Assembly: GCA_903928015.1 (NCBI GenBank)
Contig: CAIYPF010000065.1
Coordinates: 1 to 64,000 of the forward strand
DNA: 64,000 nucleotides
Direction of reading: 5' to 3'
From: an uncultured Gammaproteobacteria bacterium
GTDB taxonomy: Bacteria > Pseudomonadota > Gammaproteobacteria > Pseudomonadales > UBA5518
Shown: positions 31,164-40,319 of the stretch, piece after piece
Layout: each line of letters opens with the position of its first letter
How positions within the stretch are numbered: the first letter of the stretch is position 1
Position numbers and translations under genes: made by a program
Notes under the pieces: generated by a model
The model's input: only the letters and a program-made list of their open reading frames with translations
What the model was told of the DNA's origin: nothing
Databases searched by the model: none

Positions 31164-31943
31164 TCAACGCTTCTCGAACTGCATAACGGCCTTCCACCAC
31201 AGGCGCGGCGCCAGGGCGTGCCACAGTTCGAGGAATTTTGCCTCGCCGGGGTAGATAGCCTTGCGACCTTTCTCGAGGCCGGCCTCGATCTGCGTGACGA
31301 TCTTGCCGGGGTCGCTGAGGCGACCGCTCTTGCGCGCTTCCCGCAGTGCCTGCGCAGCATCGGTATTCAGCGACTGCTCGATAAGGGGCGTGTTCACGGC
31401 AGGCGGCAGAACGACGGCGATCCGCAAGGCGGTGTGGGAGAGTTCGTTCGCGAGAGTCTCTCCGAGCACGTTCACGGCGGCTTTGGATGCGGCATATGCG
31501 CCCAGCTTGGGAGTGAGAGCCATGCCGGATATCGAGCCGAAAAGAATCACGTCACCCCGATTGCGCTCGATCATCCCAGGCACGACGGCACGGATCATGT
31601 GAAGCGTGCCGAAGTAGTTCACGTCCACGAGACGGCGCGCTTCCTCGAGCGAGGTATCCATCACCGCATAACTCGGCATGATGCCTGCCGCATGGGTCAG
31701 CCGGTCGATGGGCCCAAGTTCACGCTCGACCTCGGCCACCCGATCCTGAACCTGCTGCCAGTCCGCAACGTTGCAGCGCCAGGCCCTGATGTTGGGCGAT
31801 GCGGCAGCCGTCTCGGCGAGCGCATGCGCGTTCATGTCGAAGATGGCGACCTTGGCGCCCGCTGCAGCGAGCCGCAACGCAGCCACCTTGCCCATGCCAC
31901 TAGCGCCACCCGTAACCAGTGCGACCTTACCCGTAAATGCCAT
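31164..31943 (-). CDS. Short-chain dehydrogenase/reductase
   Basis: This 259-residue SDR carries GGASGMG (12-18), the acidic D36 after the second strand that favours NAD, N109, S137, Y150 and K154 (YAASK). The central NAG triplet is replaced by HAAG. GGAGG precedes the ATG by about eight bases, which rules out the 69-residue upstream extension. It is convergent with the flavoprotein and shares no operon with it. Extra C-terminal sequence (LWHALAPRLWWKAVMQFEKR) hints at membrane contact. The substrate is unknown. Confidence 0.9.
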   Translation of the reverse strand: MAFTGKVALVTGGASGMGKVAALRLAAAGAKVAIFDMNAHALAETAAASPNIRAWRCNVADWQQVQDRVAEVERELGPIDRLTHAAGIMPSYAVMDTSLEEARRLVDVNYFGTLHMIRAVVPGMIERNRGDVILFGSISGMALTPKLGAYAASKAAVNVLGETLANELSHTALRIAVVLPPAVNTPLIEQSLNTDAAQALREARKSGRLSDPGKIVTQIEAGLEKGRKAIYPGEAKFLELWHALAPRLWWKAVMQFEKR

Positions 31944-32111
31944 GCGAGGGCTCCTCCCGTGCTGCAACAGCCCGCAGTGTATCCCGCGCAGGAACCGCCT
32001 CAATGGCCGGGCAGACCAATGCGGGGTGACAAAACTCTCCGCGTTACGCAAGGATCCGGCGCGACGGCGGAACGGGGCCTGACACAAAACCTGCTTCCCG
32101 CTACCGGCTGT

Positions 32112-32120
32112 TGCTATGGT
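32112..32120 (+). promoter_or_regulatory. Possible extended -10 promoter of the tyrosine phosphatase gene
   Basis: TGCTATGGT (TGn plus TATGGT) stands 32 bases before the ATG at 32153. No convincing -35 box is spaced correctly. It resembles the TGCTATACT elements of other genes in the window, with a weaker -10. Confidence 0.35.
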
Positions 32121-32152
32121 TGAGACTTCCGTGAGAACTATGGAGTGCACTC

Positions 32153-32647
32153 ATGAGTGTGCGTGAACCCTGCATCCTCTATGTGTGCCTCGGCAATGTC
32201 TGCCGCTCACCCATGGCTGAAAGTGTTACCCGCAGAATGCTGATGGAAGGGTTCCCGGGCCGTGCCATCAGGGTCGAGTCGCGTGGCACAGCCGGGTTCA
32301 ATTCCGGTAAACCTGCGGATCCCCGGGCCATGGCTGCGCTGAGCGCGCATGGCTACGTGCTGGAAGGCCACGTCGCACGGCAGATATCCGACGAGGATTT
32401 TCTGGAGTTCGACCACATCATCGCAATGGACCGATCCAACCTGCACACACTCTCTGGCTGGTCCCCTGCGTGTTTCGCCGGCAGCCTCCGCCTGCTGCCG
32501 GGCGATTCCGGAACCGGGAGCCAGGAAGTACCAGACCCCTTTTACGGAGACCCGGGACAGTTCGAGCGTGTTCTGGGACTGCTGGAGCGAGGGATACGGG
32601 ACTTGCTGAACGAAATCACCGGTGCGCCTATGGAGTCGCACGCCTGA
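32153..32647 (+). CDS. Low-molecular-weight protein-tyrosine phosphatase
   Basis: This 164-residue cytosolic phosphatase has the P-loop C12LGNVCRS19 (CX5R) and the general acid D128 in VPDPFYGD. Bacterial members dephosphorylate protein tyrosine kinases such as Wzc, but no exopolysaccharide gene is nearby, so the substrate is open; arsenate reductases share the fold. The start at 32153 matches the conserved N-terminal strand ILYVCLGN. Transcription is independent of the divergent SDR, and an own promoter is followed by the DAHP synthase gene. Confidence 0.93.
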   Translation: MSVREPCILYVCLGNVCRSPMAESVTRRMLMEGFPGRAIRVESRGTAGFNSGKPADPRAMAALSAHGYVLEGHVARQISDEDFLEFDHIIAMDRSNLHTLSGWSPACFAGSLRLLPGDSGTGSQEVPDPFYGDPGQFERVLGLLERGIRDLLNEITGAPMESHA

Positions 32648-32674
32648 AGCCGGAACGAATGTGCCTCGGTGCCT

Positions 32675-32683
32675 TGCTATACT
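32675..32683 (+). promoter_or_regulatory. Extended -10 promoter of the DAHP synthase gene
   Basis: TGCTATACT (TGn at 32675-32677, TATACT at 32678-32683) lies 52 bases upstream of the ATG. The expected -35 region is poor. Downstream, CCCGG/CCGGG (32692-32696 with 32701-32705) followed by TTTTT could form a short hairpin in the leader, perhaps an attenuator, but it is weak. Confidence 0.55.
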
Positions 32684-32735
32684 CGGCCGGACCCGGGTTT
32701 CCGGGACCTTTTTCCCCTGAAGCAGTTCCCCTCGC

Positions 32736-33815
32736 ATGACTGACCGTTCCATCGAAAACCTTAACGTCGAGAACTTCGAAGGGCTCGTCACTCCCGACGA
32801 ACTCAAGCGCGAGGTGCCGCTACCCCAGGCTCTGCGCAGCACTGTGCTCGAAGCCCGATCCACGATACGTGACATCCTGGACGGAAAGGACCACCGGCTC
32901 TTCGTGGTGGTTGGACCCTGCTCCATCCACGACCCCGTGGCAGCACTCGACTATGCACAGCGGCTCGCTGGCCTCGCTCGCGAGATCGGCGACACGATCC
33001 ATGTCGTGATGCGCGTCTATTTCGAGAAGCCTCGGACCACCACAGGGTGGAAAGGCCTGGTGAACGACCCTTACCTGAACGACTCGTTCCGCATACAGGA
33101 CGGACTGCGCATCGCGCGGAAGCTGCTTGTGGACATAGGCGCACTCGGGCTGCCTACCGCAACTGAGGCACTCGACCCGATCTCGCCCCAGTACCTCCAG
33201 GACCTGATCAGCTGGTCAGCCATTGGCGCTCGCACGACGGAATCCCAGACTCACAGGGAGCTCGCGAGCGGGCTGTCCTGTCCAGTCGGGTTCAAGAACG
33301 GCACGGACGGCGGGCTCACGGTGGCCGTGAACGCGCTCAAGTCCGCACTGAGCCCGCACCGTTTTCTGGGAATAGACGAGACCGGCCGTGTGACCGTGGT
33401 GCATACCCGCGGAAACCGGCACGCGCACGTGGTGCTGCGAGGCGGCTCACAAGGTCCCAACTACGACTCGGTGCACATCGCGCTCGCAGAAAGGGAGCTT
33501 GCCAAGGCCGGGGTGCCGGGCGGGATCGTGATCGACTGCAGCCACGCCAACTCGAACAAGGACCCGGCGCTGCAACCGCTGGTGCTGGACAACGTGGCCA
33601 ACCAGATCGTCGAGGGCAATCGCTCGATCGTCGGGGTAATGCTGGAGAGCAATATCGAGGGCGGCAACCAGGCGATTCCCGCAGATCTGTCGTTGCTGCG
33701 CTACGGCGTCTCCGTGACCGATGGCTGCCTTGACTGGGAAAGCACCGCTGCCGCCCTGAGGGCCATGCGGGAGAAACTTCGCGATGTGTTGCCGCTGCGA
33801 CTCGGCAAGGACTGA
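32736..33815 (+). CDS. aroG: 3-deoxy-7-phosphoheptulonate synthase (class I)
   Basis: The 359-residue enzyme condenses phosphoenolpyruvate and erythrose-4-phosphate in the first step of aromatic amino-acid synthesis. Signatures include VVGPCSIHDPVAALDYA, YFEKPRTTTGWKGLVNDP, GARTTESQTHRELASG, and IVIDCSHANSNKDP. The N-terminal stretch (1-45) that carries regulatory contacts in AroF/G/H is present. Which amino acid inhibits it cannot be decided, so the symbol is by family only. It converges on nfuA. Confidence 0.93.
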   Translation: MTDRSIENLNVENFEGLVTPDELKREVPLPQALRSTVLEARSTIRDILDGKDHRLFVVVGPCSIHDPVAALDYAQRLAGLAREIGDTIHVVMRVYFEKPRTTTGWKGLVNDPYLNDSFRIQDGLRIARKLLVDIGALGLPTATEALDPISPQYLQDLISWSAIGARTTESQTHRELASGLSCPVGFKNGTDGGLTVAVNALKSALSPHRFLGIDETGRVTVVHTRGNRHAHVVLRGGSQGPNYDSVHIALAERELAKAGVPGGIVIDCSHANSNKDPALQPLVLDNVANQIVEGNRSIVGVMLESNIEGGNQAIPADLSLLRYGVSVTDGCLDWESTAAALRAMREKLRDVLPLRLGKD

Positions 33816-33875
33816 ACCGGGCCCGAGATCCCACCGCCCCTGAACCCGTCGTCTCCCGCGGGAGGGGAGCCTGAC

Positions 33876-34460
33876 TCAGGCGTAGTAGGCGTTTTCTCGC
33901 TTGCTGTGGTCTGTCACGTCGCGGACCTCTTTCAACTCGGGCAATTGCTCGAGAAGGCTACGCTCAACACCGTGCTTGAGCGTCGCGTCCACCATGCCGC
34001 AGCCCTGGCATCCACCGCCGAACTTGAGCACTGCTACCGGACCTTCGAGAATCTCGACAAGGCTGACCTCGCCACCGTGGGCGGCCAGCTGGGGGTTAAC
34101 CTCGTTGTACAGGATGTAATTGATCCGATCTTCGAGGGAGCTGTCAGCCCCCACCCGAGGGAGCTTCGCGTTGGGAGCCTTGATGGTGAGCTGCCCGCCC
34201 ATGCGGTCCTCGGCGAAGTCCACCAATGCGTCCTGAAGAAATGGAAGGCTGCGCCCCTCAAACCACGCCACGAAGCCACTGGGGAACTCGTGACGCTCGT
34301 CTTCCTCGCGTATATCTGCATCGCGGCAGTAGGCGATGCAGGTTTCTGCCCGGGGCGTACCCGGGTCGTTGATGAACACGCGGATACCCCGCACCTCGGC
34401 GTCCTGCTTTGCCAGCAGGCCAACAAGATAGTTCTGGGCAGATTCCGTGATCGTGATCAT
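33876..34460 (-). CDS. nfuA: Fe-S cluster carrier NfuA
   Basis: This 194-residue protein has an A-type-like N-terminal domain (1-90) and a Nfu domain with C151QGC154 that binds a 4Fe-4S cluster shared by a dimer. It delivers clusters to complex Fe-S proteins, likely useful for the sulfite reductase and KorC encoded nearby. In E. coli nfuA is controlled by IscR, and a matching site lies upstream here. It converges on the DAHP synthase gene. Confidence 0.96.
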   Translation of the reverse strand: MITITESAQNYLVGLLAKQDAEVRGIRVFINDPGTPRAETCIAYCRDADIREEDERHEFPSGFVAWFEGRSLPFLQDALVDFAEDRMGGQLTIKAPNAKLPRVGADSSLEDRINYILYNEVNPQLAAHGGEVSLVEILEGPVAVLKFGGGCQGCGMVDATLKHGVERSLLEQLPELKEVRDVTDHSKRENAYYA

Positions 34461-34488
34461 TCGTCGGGCTCCGGTCTGTGGGCGAGCA

Positions 34489-34513
34489 ATATTCTAGTAA
34501 CACGCTCAGGTAT
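34489..34513 (-). promoter_or_regulatory. Candidate IscR type-1 site over the nfuA promoter
   Basis: Read on the minus strand, the 25 bases begin ATACCTGA and end TAGAATAT. Compared from memory with the type-1 IscR consensus they agree at about 19 positions by eye, including both outer ATA/TAT edges. The site overlaps TAGAAT, a good -10 box at 34496-34491, so a bound repressor would block transcription. The ATG of nfuA lies 28 bases downstream. Confidence 0.5.
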
Positions 34514-34717
34514 TAGCCACAGCGATAAGCATCTCCGTGCAGATCGACACGCCCGAGTAGCAGGGCATCACCGCGCGACCGCCAGGCATGGCGAACGACA
34601 ACGCCCCTTTTCTGTCTCGTCGCCATCCCGCCCCAGAGTGTAGGATTCACCGCCGCTGCTGGCCCAGGCCACGCGGAGTACCCTGAAGCCTCACCAGCCG
34701 AGCGAGATGGAACACCA

Positions 34718-34957
34718 GTGACCGAAACATCGCAGACCGAACGCGCAATCGAGAAACCTGACGCAAGCCCCGCGAAAATGAGCACCCGAAACGTGATCGC
34801 AAGCGTGCTATCGGCTGCCTTCGGCGTTCAAAGCTCGCGGAACAGGGAGCGCGATTTCAGTCAGGGACAGTACCGGCAATTCATCATTGCCGGCGTCATC
34901 TTCACGGTGCTGTTCGTGGCCACACTGGTGGTGGTCGTGAATCTGGTGCTGGATTGA
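34718..34957 (+). CDS. DUF2970 small membrane protein
   Basis: This 79-residue protein has a charged N-terminal half and one membrane helix (about 55-77). VLSAAFGVQSSRNRERDF followed by FIIAGVIFTVLFVATLVVVV is the DUF2970 pattern found in proteobacteria. Translation from a GTG at 34718 (GAGATGG about ten bases upstream) gives the full protein; an internal ATG at 34778 would remove 20 residues before the conserved part. The function is unknown. It runs convergent to the 44-residue membrane protein. Confidence 0.82.
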   Translation: MTETSQTERAIEKPDASPAKMSTRNVIASVLSAAFGVQSSRNRERDFSQGQYRQFIIAGVIFTVLFVATLVVVVNLVLD

Positions 34958-34976
34958 GGCTCCGGGAGCAGGCCGA

Positions 34977-35111
34977 TCAGTGGCCTGCAACCCAATACAC
35001 CATCGTCGCCACCGCGAGGGCCACCAGAAGGACTGCAGCGATGGAATCGGCCTTGCCGTCAGCGCGGAGCTCCGCGTCGGAAATGCCAGTGCCCTGATCT
35101 GCCTTGCTCAT
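34977..35111 (-). CDS. Very small single-helix membrane protein
   Basis: The 44-residue product starts MSKADQGTGISDAELRADGK and continues into one hydrophobic helix at 23-42. Evidence for a real gene is a GGAG ribosome site eight bases before the ATG and a TGCTATACT extended -10 promoter 48 bases upstream. I do not recognise a family. Location beside the sulfite reductase gene is divergent, so a link is speculative. Confidence 0.6.
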   Translation of the reverse strand: MSKADQGTGISDAELRADGKADSIAAVLLVALAVATMVYWVAGH

Positions 35112-35158
35112 GTACTCGTCTCCAGCGTCTGTGCGTTTGCCGCGCAAGCGGCGGCGCG

Positions 35159-35167
35159 AGTATAGCA
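35159..35167 (-). promoter_or_regulatory. Extended -10 promoter for the 44-residue membrane protein
   Basis: Minus-strand TGCTATACT is identical to the elements at icd and the DAHP synthase gene. The leader would be about 40 bases. It has no recognisable -35. Confidence 0.5.
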
Positions 35168-35344
35168 GCGGGTACCGTTGCACCGCCCCTGCCCCCGAGG
35201 CTTAGCACCAAAGAATCTTTGCGTATGAAAAAAACGTGCTTTTTGAAAGCGCCGACGATCTGATAACGTTCGGCCGCTTTGTCAGCAAGGACGCTCACGG
35301 CTTCTAGCCGTTACACCCCCAGCCACTGCCGCAGTATCCGATGC

Positions 35345-37015
35345 ATGTACCGCTACGACTCCTTTGACCAAAACATGCTCGCGGATCGCGTTGAGCAGTT
35401 CCGCGACCAGACCGCCCGCTATCTCCGGGGGGAATTGAGCGATGCGGAGTTTCGCCCGCTTCGTCTGCAGAACGGGCTCTACGTTCAGCGTCTGGCCCCG
35501 ATGCTCCGCGTGGCCATTCCCTACGGCATGCTTGAGAGCCGGCAACTGCGCATGCTGGCCCAGATTGCCCGGCGCTACGACAAGGGCTACGGACACTTCA
35601 GCACCCGCCAGAACATCCAGTTCAACTGGCCGCGGCTGGAAGATGTTCCCGAGATCCTCGCCGATCTCGCAACCGTCGATATGCACGCCATACAGACCAG
35701 CGGCAACTGCATCCGCAACGTCACCGCAGACCAGTACTCCGGCGTGGCCCGCGACGAAGTCGAAGACGCCCGCCCCTGGTGCGAACTCATCCGGCAGTGG
35801 TCCACCTTCCACCCCGAGTTCAGCTTCCTGCCCCGCAAATTCAAGATCGCCGTCAGCGGTTCGCGCAGCGACAGGGCTGCCGTGAAGGTCCACGACATCG
35901 GCCTGGAACTGCTCAAGAACGCCAATGGTGAAACGGGCTTCAGGGTTCTGGTCGGAGGCGGCCTGGGCAGGACGCCGCTGATCGGAACGGTAGTAAGGGA
36001 GTTCCTCCCCGCAGACGAACTGCTCTCCTACCTCGAAGCGATCCTGCGGGTGTACAACCGCGCAGGCCGGCGCGACAACATCTACAAGGCGCGCATCAAG
36101 ATTCTCGTAAAGGCTCTGGGCGAACAGGAGTTCAGCGCACGCGTGGAGCGGGAGTGGCAGGACATCCGCGGACGCATGGATCCCGTTGCTCCGGAGCGTA
36201 TGGCCCGCATCAAGGCCTGCTTCCCCTCACAGCCCTACGCCAGCATTGATGCGGCGGCGAGCAAGGACATCCTCACGCAGCAGCGAGCAGCAGACCGCGC
36301 CTTCGACCGCTGGCTCTCACGGAACGTGCTGGAACACCGCCAGCCTGGCTACGCGATCGTGACCGTGTCCCTCAAGCCCACGGGTATCGCGCCCGGCGAT
36401 GCCACCGACCACCAGATGGAAGTCGTCGCCGAGTTGGCGGATGCCTATTCCTTCGGCGAGATCCGCGTGACACACGAGCAGAACCTCGTGCTCGCGGACG
36501 TGCGTGAGGACAAGCTCCGGGAACTGTGGCATCGCCTGCGCGAAGCGGGACTCGCCACGCCGAACATCGGCCTTCTCACCGACATCATCTGCTGCCCGGG
36601 CGGGGACTTCTGCTCGCTCGCCAACGCCAAGTCCATACCCGTTGCAGAAGCCATACAGCGACGTTTCGACGACCTCGACTACCTCCACGACCTCGGCGAG
36701 ATCGAACTCAACATCTCGGGCTGCATGAATGCCTGCGGGCACCACCACGTGGGGCACATCGGAATCCTCGGGGTCGACAAGAAGGGCGCGGAGTTCTATC
36801 AGGTTCTGCTCGGCGGCAGCCAGGGTAACCAGGCCTCGCTGGCGACAATCCTTGGCCCGTCTTTCGCGCACGACGCCATACCCGACGTCATCGCGAAGAT
36901 CCTCGGCCTCTACGTTTCACGGCGAGAACAGGGAGAGACCTTCCTGGAGTTCACGCGCCGCGTCGGCATCGAACCCTTCCGCGAGAGCGTATATGCAAAA
37001 CCTGCTCAGCACTGA
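35345..37015 (+). CDS. cysI: Sulfite reductase haemoprotein (sirohaem/4Fe-4S)
   Basis: The 556-residue protein reduces sulfite to sulfide with six electrons. The Fe-S/sirohaem ligands form CX5C (C417, C423) and CX3C (C460, C464). The N-terminal half has the usual RVAIPYG...STRQNIQFNWP substrate region and NVTADQ. The length is that of the single-subunit enzymes annotated as CysI in Pseudomonas, while a nitrite reductase reading is less likely because the DUF934 partner follows. The ATG at 35345 starts MYRYDSFDQN; upstream ATGs add no family sequence. An A+T-rich stretch (35210-35275) is the probable promoter region. Confidence 0.92.
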   Translation: MYRYDSFDQNMLADRVEQFRDQTARYLRGELSDAEFRPLRLQNGLYVQRLAPMLRVAIPYGMLESRQLRMLAQIARRYDKGYGHFSTRQNIQFNWPRLEDVPEILADLATVDMHAIQTSGNCIRNVTADQYSGVARDEVEDARPWCELIRQWSTFHPEFSFLPRKFKIAVSGSRSDRAAVKVHDIGLELLKNANGETGFRVLVGGGLGRTPLIGTVVREFLPADELLSYLEAILRVYNRAGRRDNIYKARIKILVKALGEQEFSARVEREWQDIRGRMDPVAPERMARIKACFPSQPYASIDAAASKDILTQQRAADRAFDRWLSRNVLEHRQPGYAIVTVSLKPTGIAPGDATDHQMEVVAELADAYSFGEIRVTHEQNLVLADVREDKLRELWHRLREAGLATPNIGLLTDIICCPGGDFCSLANAKSIPVAEAIQRRFDDLDYLHDLGEIELNISGCMNACGHHHVGHIGILGVDKKGAEFYQVLLGGSQGNQASLATILGPSFAHDAIPDVIAKILGLYVSRREQGETFLEFTRRVGIEPFRESVYAKPAQH

Positions 37016-37493
37016 CGGGCGCGTCGCAGACGACGATTGGATCCTGCTGGAGAAGGAGACGCCACTTCAGGATGCGCCCGCCGGCGACCTCATCGTACCG
37101 CTGGCACTGTGGCGGGAATCCCGCGAAACACTGCTCGGCAGGGATGGGCGCATCGGTGTGCTCGTGTACTCCGACGAGCAGGTCGAGGAACTCGATGGAC
37201 AACTCGAGGGCTTGTCGATCATCGCACTCGATTTTCCCGTGTTCAGCGATGGCCGCAGCTACTCGAATGCGAGGATTCTGCGCGAGCGCATGCACTACCG
37301 GGGCGAACTCCGTGCGGTGGGAGATGTGCTGCGCGACCAGATTTTCCTGATGCGCCGCTGTGGCTTCGACAGCTTTGCGCTGCGCGCAGACAGACCGGCA
37401 AGTCTGGCCACAACTGCTCTAACAGACTTCCGCCACGCGTATCAACAGGCAACGATTGATCCGGGCACTCCGCTGCTCACGCGCAGCGACTGA
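36993..37493 (+). CDS. DUF934 protein, sulfite reductase partner
   Basis: This 166-residue protein belongs to DUF934 by its pattern IALDFPVFSDGRSYSNARILRER, MHYRGELRAVGDVLRDQIFLMRRCGFDSF. The family is almost always encoded just after cysI in gammaproteobacteria and is assumed to help sulfite reduction, perhaps as an electron-transfer or assembly factor; no mechanism is known to me. The start lies 23 bases inside cysI, so translation is coupled. Confidence 0.92.
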   Translation: MQNLLSTDGRVADDDWILLEKETPLQDAPAGDLIVPLALWRESRETLLGRDGRIGVLVYSDEQVEELDGQLEGLSIIALDFPVFSDGRSYSNARILRERMHYRGELRAVGDVLRDQIFLMRRCGFDSFALRADRPASLATTALTDFRHAYQQATIDPGTPLLTRSD

Positions 37494-37532
37494 ATCCAAG
37501 GAAAAAGCTCCGGATAACGCAGGCCCGCGCCA

Positions 37533-37967
37533 TCAGTCGATAGCACCGGCGAGCTCGATCTCGTTGCCATCAGGGTCCGCCACGAAGGCGTAGTGCACCG
37601 CTCCCTCGTACTCACTCAGTTCGTGCAAAACCTTTCCCCCGCCCGCTCGGCAGGCCTCGATCGCCTCGCGCAGGTTGCTCACCACGACCGTGAGGAAGCG
37701 CATGCCGGTGCGTGCATAAGCCCGCTCGGGCACCGCAGGCCTGATGTCCGCCCCCGGGCAGTGGATCAGCTTGATGAGCATGCCTCCCGCATGCAGCCGA
37801 TGCTGGAATCCCCGCGGCACGCCCAGATCCTGATTCCCTGACGGACTCGGGAAGTCCAGTCGCATTTGGTAGCCGAAGCCGAGAACGTCACGGTAAAAGC
37901 GCAGCATCTCCTCGGGTTTGGTCGTGATGATGGCGAGTTCGAGAGCGGGGTTCACGATCTGCAGCAT
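37533..37967 (-). CDS. VOC-family (glyoxalase/dioxygenase-like) protein
   Basis: The 144-residue protein repeats the beta-alpha-beta-beta-beta module twice: LELAIITTKPEEMLRFYRDVLGFG and MRFLTVVVSNLREAIEACRAGGG, ending with YAFVADPDGNEIELAGAI. The metal-ligand Glu near the C-terminus is kept. A GTG at 38000 with AGGG six bases upstream would add 11 residues and is an alternative start. The substrate is unknown. It runs opposite ygiQ with divergent spacing of 88 bases. Confidence 0.85.
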   Translation of the reverse strand: MLQIVNPALELAIITTKPEEMLRFYRDVLGFGYQMRLDFPSPSGNQDLGVPRGFQHRLHAGGMLIKLIHCPGADIRPAVPERAYARTGMRFLTVVVSNLREAIEACRAGGGKVLHELSEYEGAVHYAFVADPDGNEIELAGAID

Positions 37968-38055
37968 CGGAGGATTCTCAGTCGGTAGTTGGAGAGCCAC
38001 TTATTGCCCTGATCCGTGCGCGCAGCACGTCGGGTCGCCCGACTAGAATGCCAGC

Positions 38056-40221
38056 ATGCAGACAGCAAAGAACCTCTTCGGCTACCGGAAGTACTGGGCG
38101 AAACGCTTCGGTACCGCACCCTTCCTGCCAATGAACCGCGCCCAGATGGACGCGCTCGGCTGGGATTCCTGTGACGTGATTCTCGTCACCGGGGATGCCT
38201 ACATCGACCACCCGAGTTTCGGCATGGCCCTCGTAGGCCGTCTGCTGGAGGCACAGGGCTTCCGCGTAGGGATCATTGCGCAGCCCGACTGGCGCTCGGC
38301 AGACGCGTTTCGCGCGCTCGGGAAGCCGAACCTCTACTTCGGCGTCACTGCCGGCAACATGGATTCGATGGTCAACCGCTACACGGCAGACCGGAAAATC
38401 CGCTCTGATGATGCCTACACCCCAGGCGCCGAGGCCAACCGGAGACCGGACCGGGCCGTGATCGTGTATGCGCAACGTGCGCGCGAGGCTTTTCCGGAAG
38501 CCACCGTGGTGATCGGCTCCATCGAAGCGAGCCTGCGACGCATCGCCCACTACGATTACTGGTCGGATACGGTCCGCCGCTCCATCCTGCCCGACAGCAA
38601 GGCCGACATCCTTCTTTTCGGGAACGCCGAACGGGCTCTGGTGGAACTGACCCATCGCATAGCTTCAGGCGAAGCCGTGGCCGACATCCGCGACCTGCGC
38701 GGCACAGCCTTCATGGTGCCGCGTGGATGGAAGCCTGCACCGGACTGGGTCGAAGTCGACTCCACCGAGGTGGACGCACCGGGGCCGCTGATCCGCCACC
38801 CGGATCCATACGCAATGGAACCCGAGGTCTCAGCCAAGGCGACAGCGCCAGATGACGATGTACAACCCGTCAAGTTGCTCGGGCGGCCCGCACGGCGCGT
38901 GGATCGTGAACGCAGTGTTGTGCGCCTGCCCGGTTTCGAGCAGGTCAAGGACGACGAGGTCGCCTACGCGCACGCCTCGCGCACCTTCCACCTGGAGTCG
39001 AATCCCGGCAACGCCCGGCCGCTGGTGCAACGCCATGGCGAGAGGGATGTCTGGCTGAACGCCCCGCCCATACCTCTGACCACCGCAGAGATGGATGGCG
39101 TCTACGATCTCCCCTACCAGCGCGCTCCGCATCCCGACTACGGGGATGCGAAGATTCCCGCGTGGGACATGATCAGGTTCTCCGTGAACATCATGCGCGG
39201 CTGCTTCGGCGGCTGCACCTTCTGCTCAATCACCGAGCACGAGGGACGCATCATCCAGAGCCGCTCAGAGCGCTCGATCCTGCGCGAGATCGAAGAGATC
39301 CGTGACCGCACACCAGGTTTCACCGGCGTGATCTCGGACCTCGGCGGGCCGACCGCCAACATGTACCGCATCGCCTGCAAGACCCCGGAGATCGAGAGCG
39401 CCTGCCGCAAACTCTCCTGCGTGTACCCGGACATCTGCGAGAACCTCAACACCGATCATTCCTCTCTCATCTCGCTCTACCGCAAGGCGCGGGCGTTGCC
39501 GGGCATCAAGAAGGTGCTGATCGGATCGGGCTTGCGCTACGACCTGGCCGTGCGCTCGCCCGAATATGTGAAAGAACTGGTTCAGCATCACGTCGGGGGC
39601 TATCTCAAGATCGCACCCGAGCACACCGAGGAAGGCCCGCTCTCCAAGATGATGAAGCCGGGCATCGGCAGCTACGACCGCTTCAAGGAGATGTTCGACC
39701 GGTTCTCCAAAGAGGCGGGAAAGCAGCAGTACCTGATCCCCTACTTCATCGCAGCGCATCCCGGGACCGAAGACGAGGACATGCTTAACCTCGCCCTTTG
39801 GCTTAAGAAGAACGGCTTCCGGCTCGATCAGGTCCAGACATTCCTGCCCACGCCCATGGCACTCGCCACCACGATGTACCACACGCGCAAGAACCCGCTG
39901 AAACGGGTAAAGCGCGACAGCGAGGAGGTCGAAACCGTAAGGGCACTGAAGACCCGGCGGCTGTACAAGGCTTTCCTCCGTTATCACGACCCCGAGAACT
40001 GGCCGCTCCTGCGCGAGGCCCTGAAGCGCATGGGACGAGCCGATCTGATCGGCAACGGCAAGCGCCACCTTGTCCCCTCTTTCCAGCCGGCAGGCACGGG
40101 GCAGGCGCGGGACGCTCGCCGCGGAGCCACACCGGGTGGTCGGGCACAAGGACATGAGCAGCAGGCGCCGGCGTCCAGAGGCGCGCGCCCAGCGCGGCAG
40201 CGCGGTTTCAGGCCCTCATGA
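38056..40221 (+). CDS. ygiQ: YgiQ-family radical SAM protein
   Basis: The 721-residue protein combines a N-terminal UPF0313 domain (about 1-300) with a radical SAM core whose cluster ligands are C383, C387 and C390 (CFGGCTFC). Conserved stretches include [12 protein letters not shown] and [17 protein letters not shown]. The C-terminal tail (about 680-721) is Pro/Arg/Ala-rich and probably disordered. The reaction of YgiQ is not established. It precedes the acyltransferase module by 98 bases. Confidence 0.94.
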   Translation: MQTAKNLFGYRKYWAKRFGTAPFLPMNRAQMDALGWDSCDVILVTGDAYIDHPSFGMALVGRLLEAQGFRVGIIAQPDWRSADAFRALGKPNLYFGVTAGNMDSMVNRYTADRKIRSDDAYTPGAEANRRPDRAVIVYAQRAREAFPEATVVIGSIEASLRRIAHYDYWSDTVRRSILPDSKADILLFGNAERALVELTHRIASGEAVADIRDLRGTAFMVPRGWKPAPDWVEVDSTEVDAPGPLIRHPDPYAMEPEVSAKATAPDDDVQPVKLLGRPARRVDRERSVVRLPGFEQVKDDEVAYAHASRTFHLESNPGNARPLVQRHGERDVWLNAPPIPLTTAEMDGVYDLPYQRAPHPDYGDAKIPAWDMIRFSVNIMRGCFGGCTFCSITEHEGRIIQSRSERSILREIEEIRDRTPGFTGVISDLGGPTANMYRIACKTPEIESACRKLSCVYPDICENLNTDHSSLISLYRKARALPGIKKVLIGSGLRYDLAVRSPEYVKELVQHHVGGYLKIAPEHTEEGPLSKMMKPGIGSYDRFKEMFDRFSKEAGKQQYLIPYFIAAHPGTEDEDMLNLALWLKKNGFRLDQVQTFLPTPMALATTMYHTRKNPLKRVKRDSEEVETVRALKTRRLYKAFLRYHDPENWPLLREALKRMGRADLIGNGKRHLVPSFQPAGTGQARDARRGATPGGRAQGHEQQAPASRGARPARQRGFRPS

Positions 40222-40319
40222 GTCATGCGCTGCCCGGATACCAGTATTCCCGTGTCGCGGCACGGGTGCTGGGCTAGACTCGGCCCGTTCCCACCGATTC
40301 GGCGCGCGGACTCGCATCA

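Noticed and set aside
33853-33864. Palindrome CTCCCGCGGGAG between the DAHP synthase gene and nfuA as a terminator
   Set aside because: It has no loop and no T tract, and short GC palindromes are common at this composition.
34513-34785. 90-codon minus-strand frame between nfuA and the DUF2970 gene
   Set aside because: It overlaps the start of the DUF2970 gene and the IscR-like site, and has no ribosome site or recognisable sequence.
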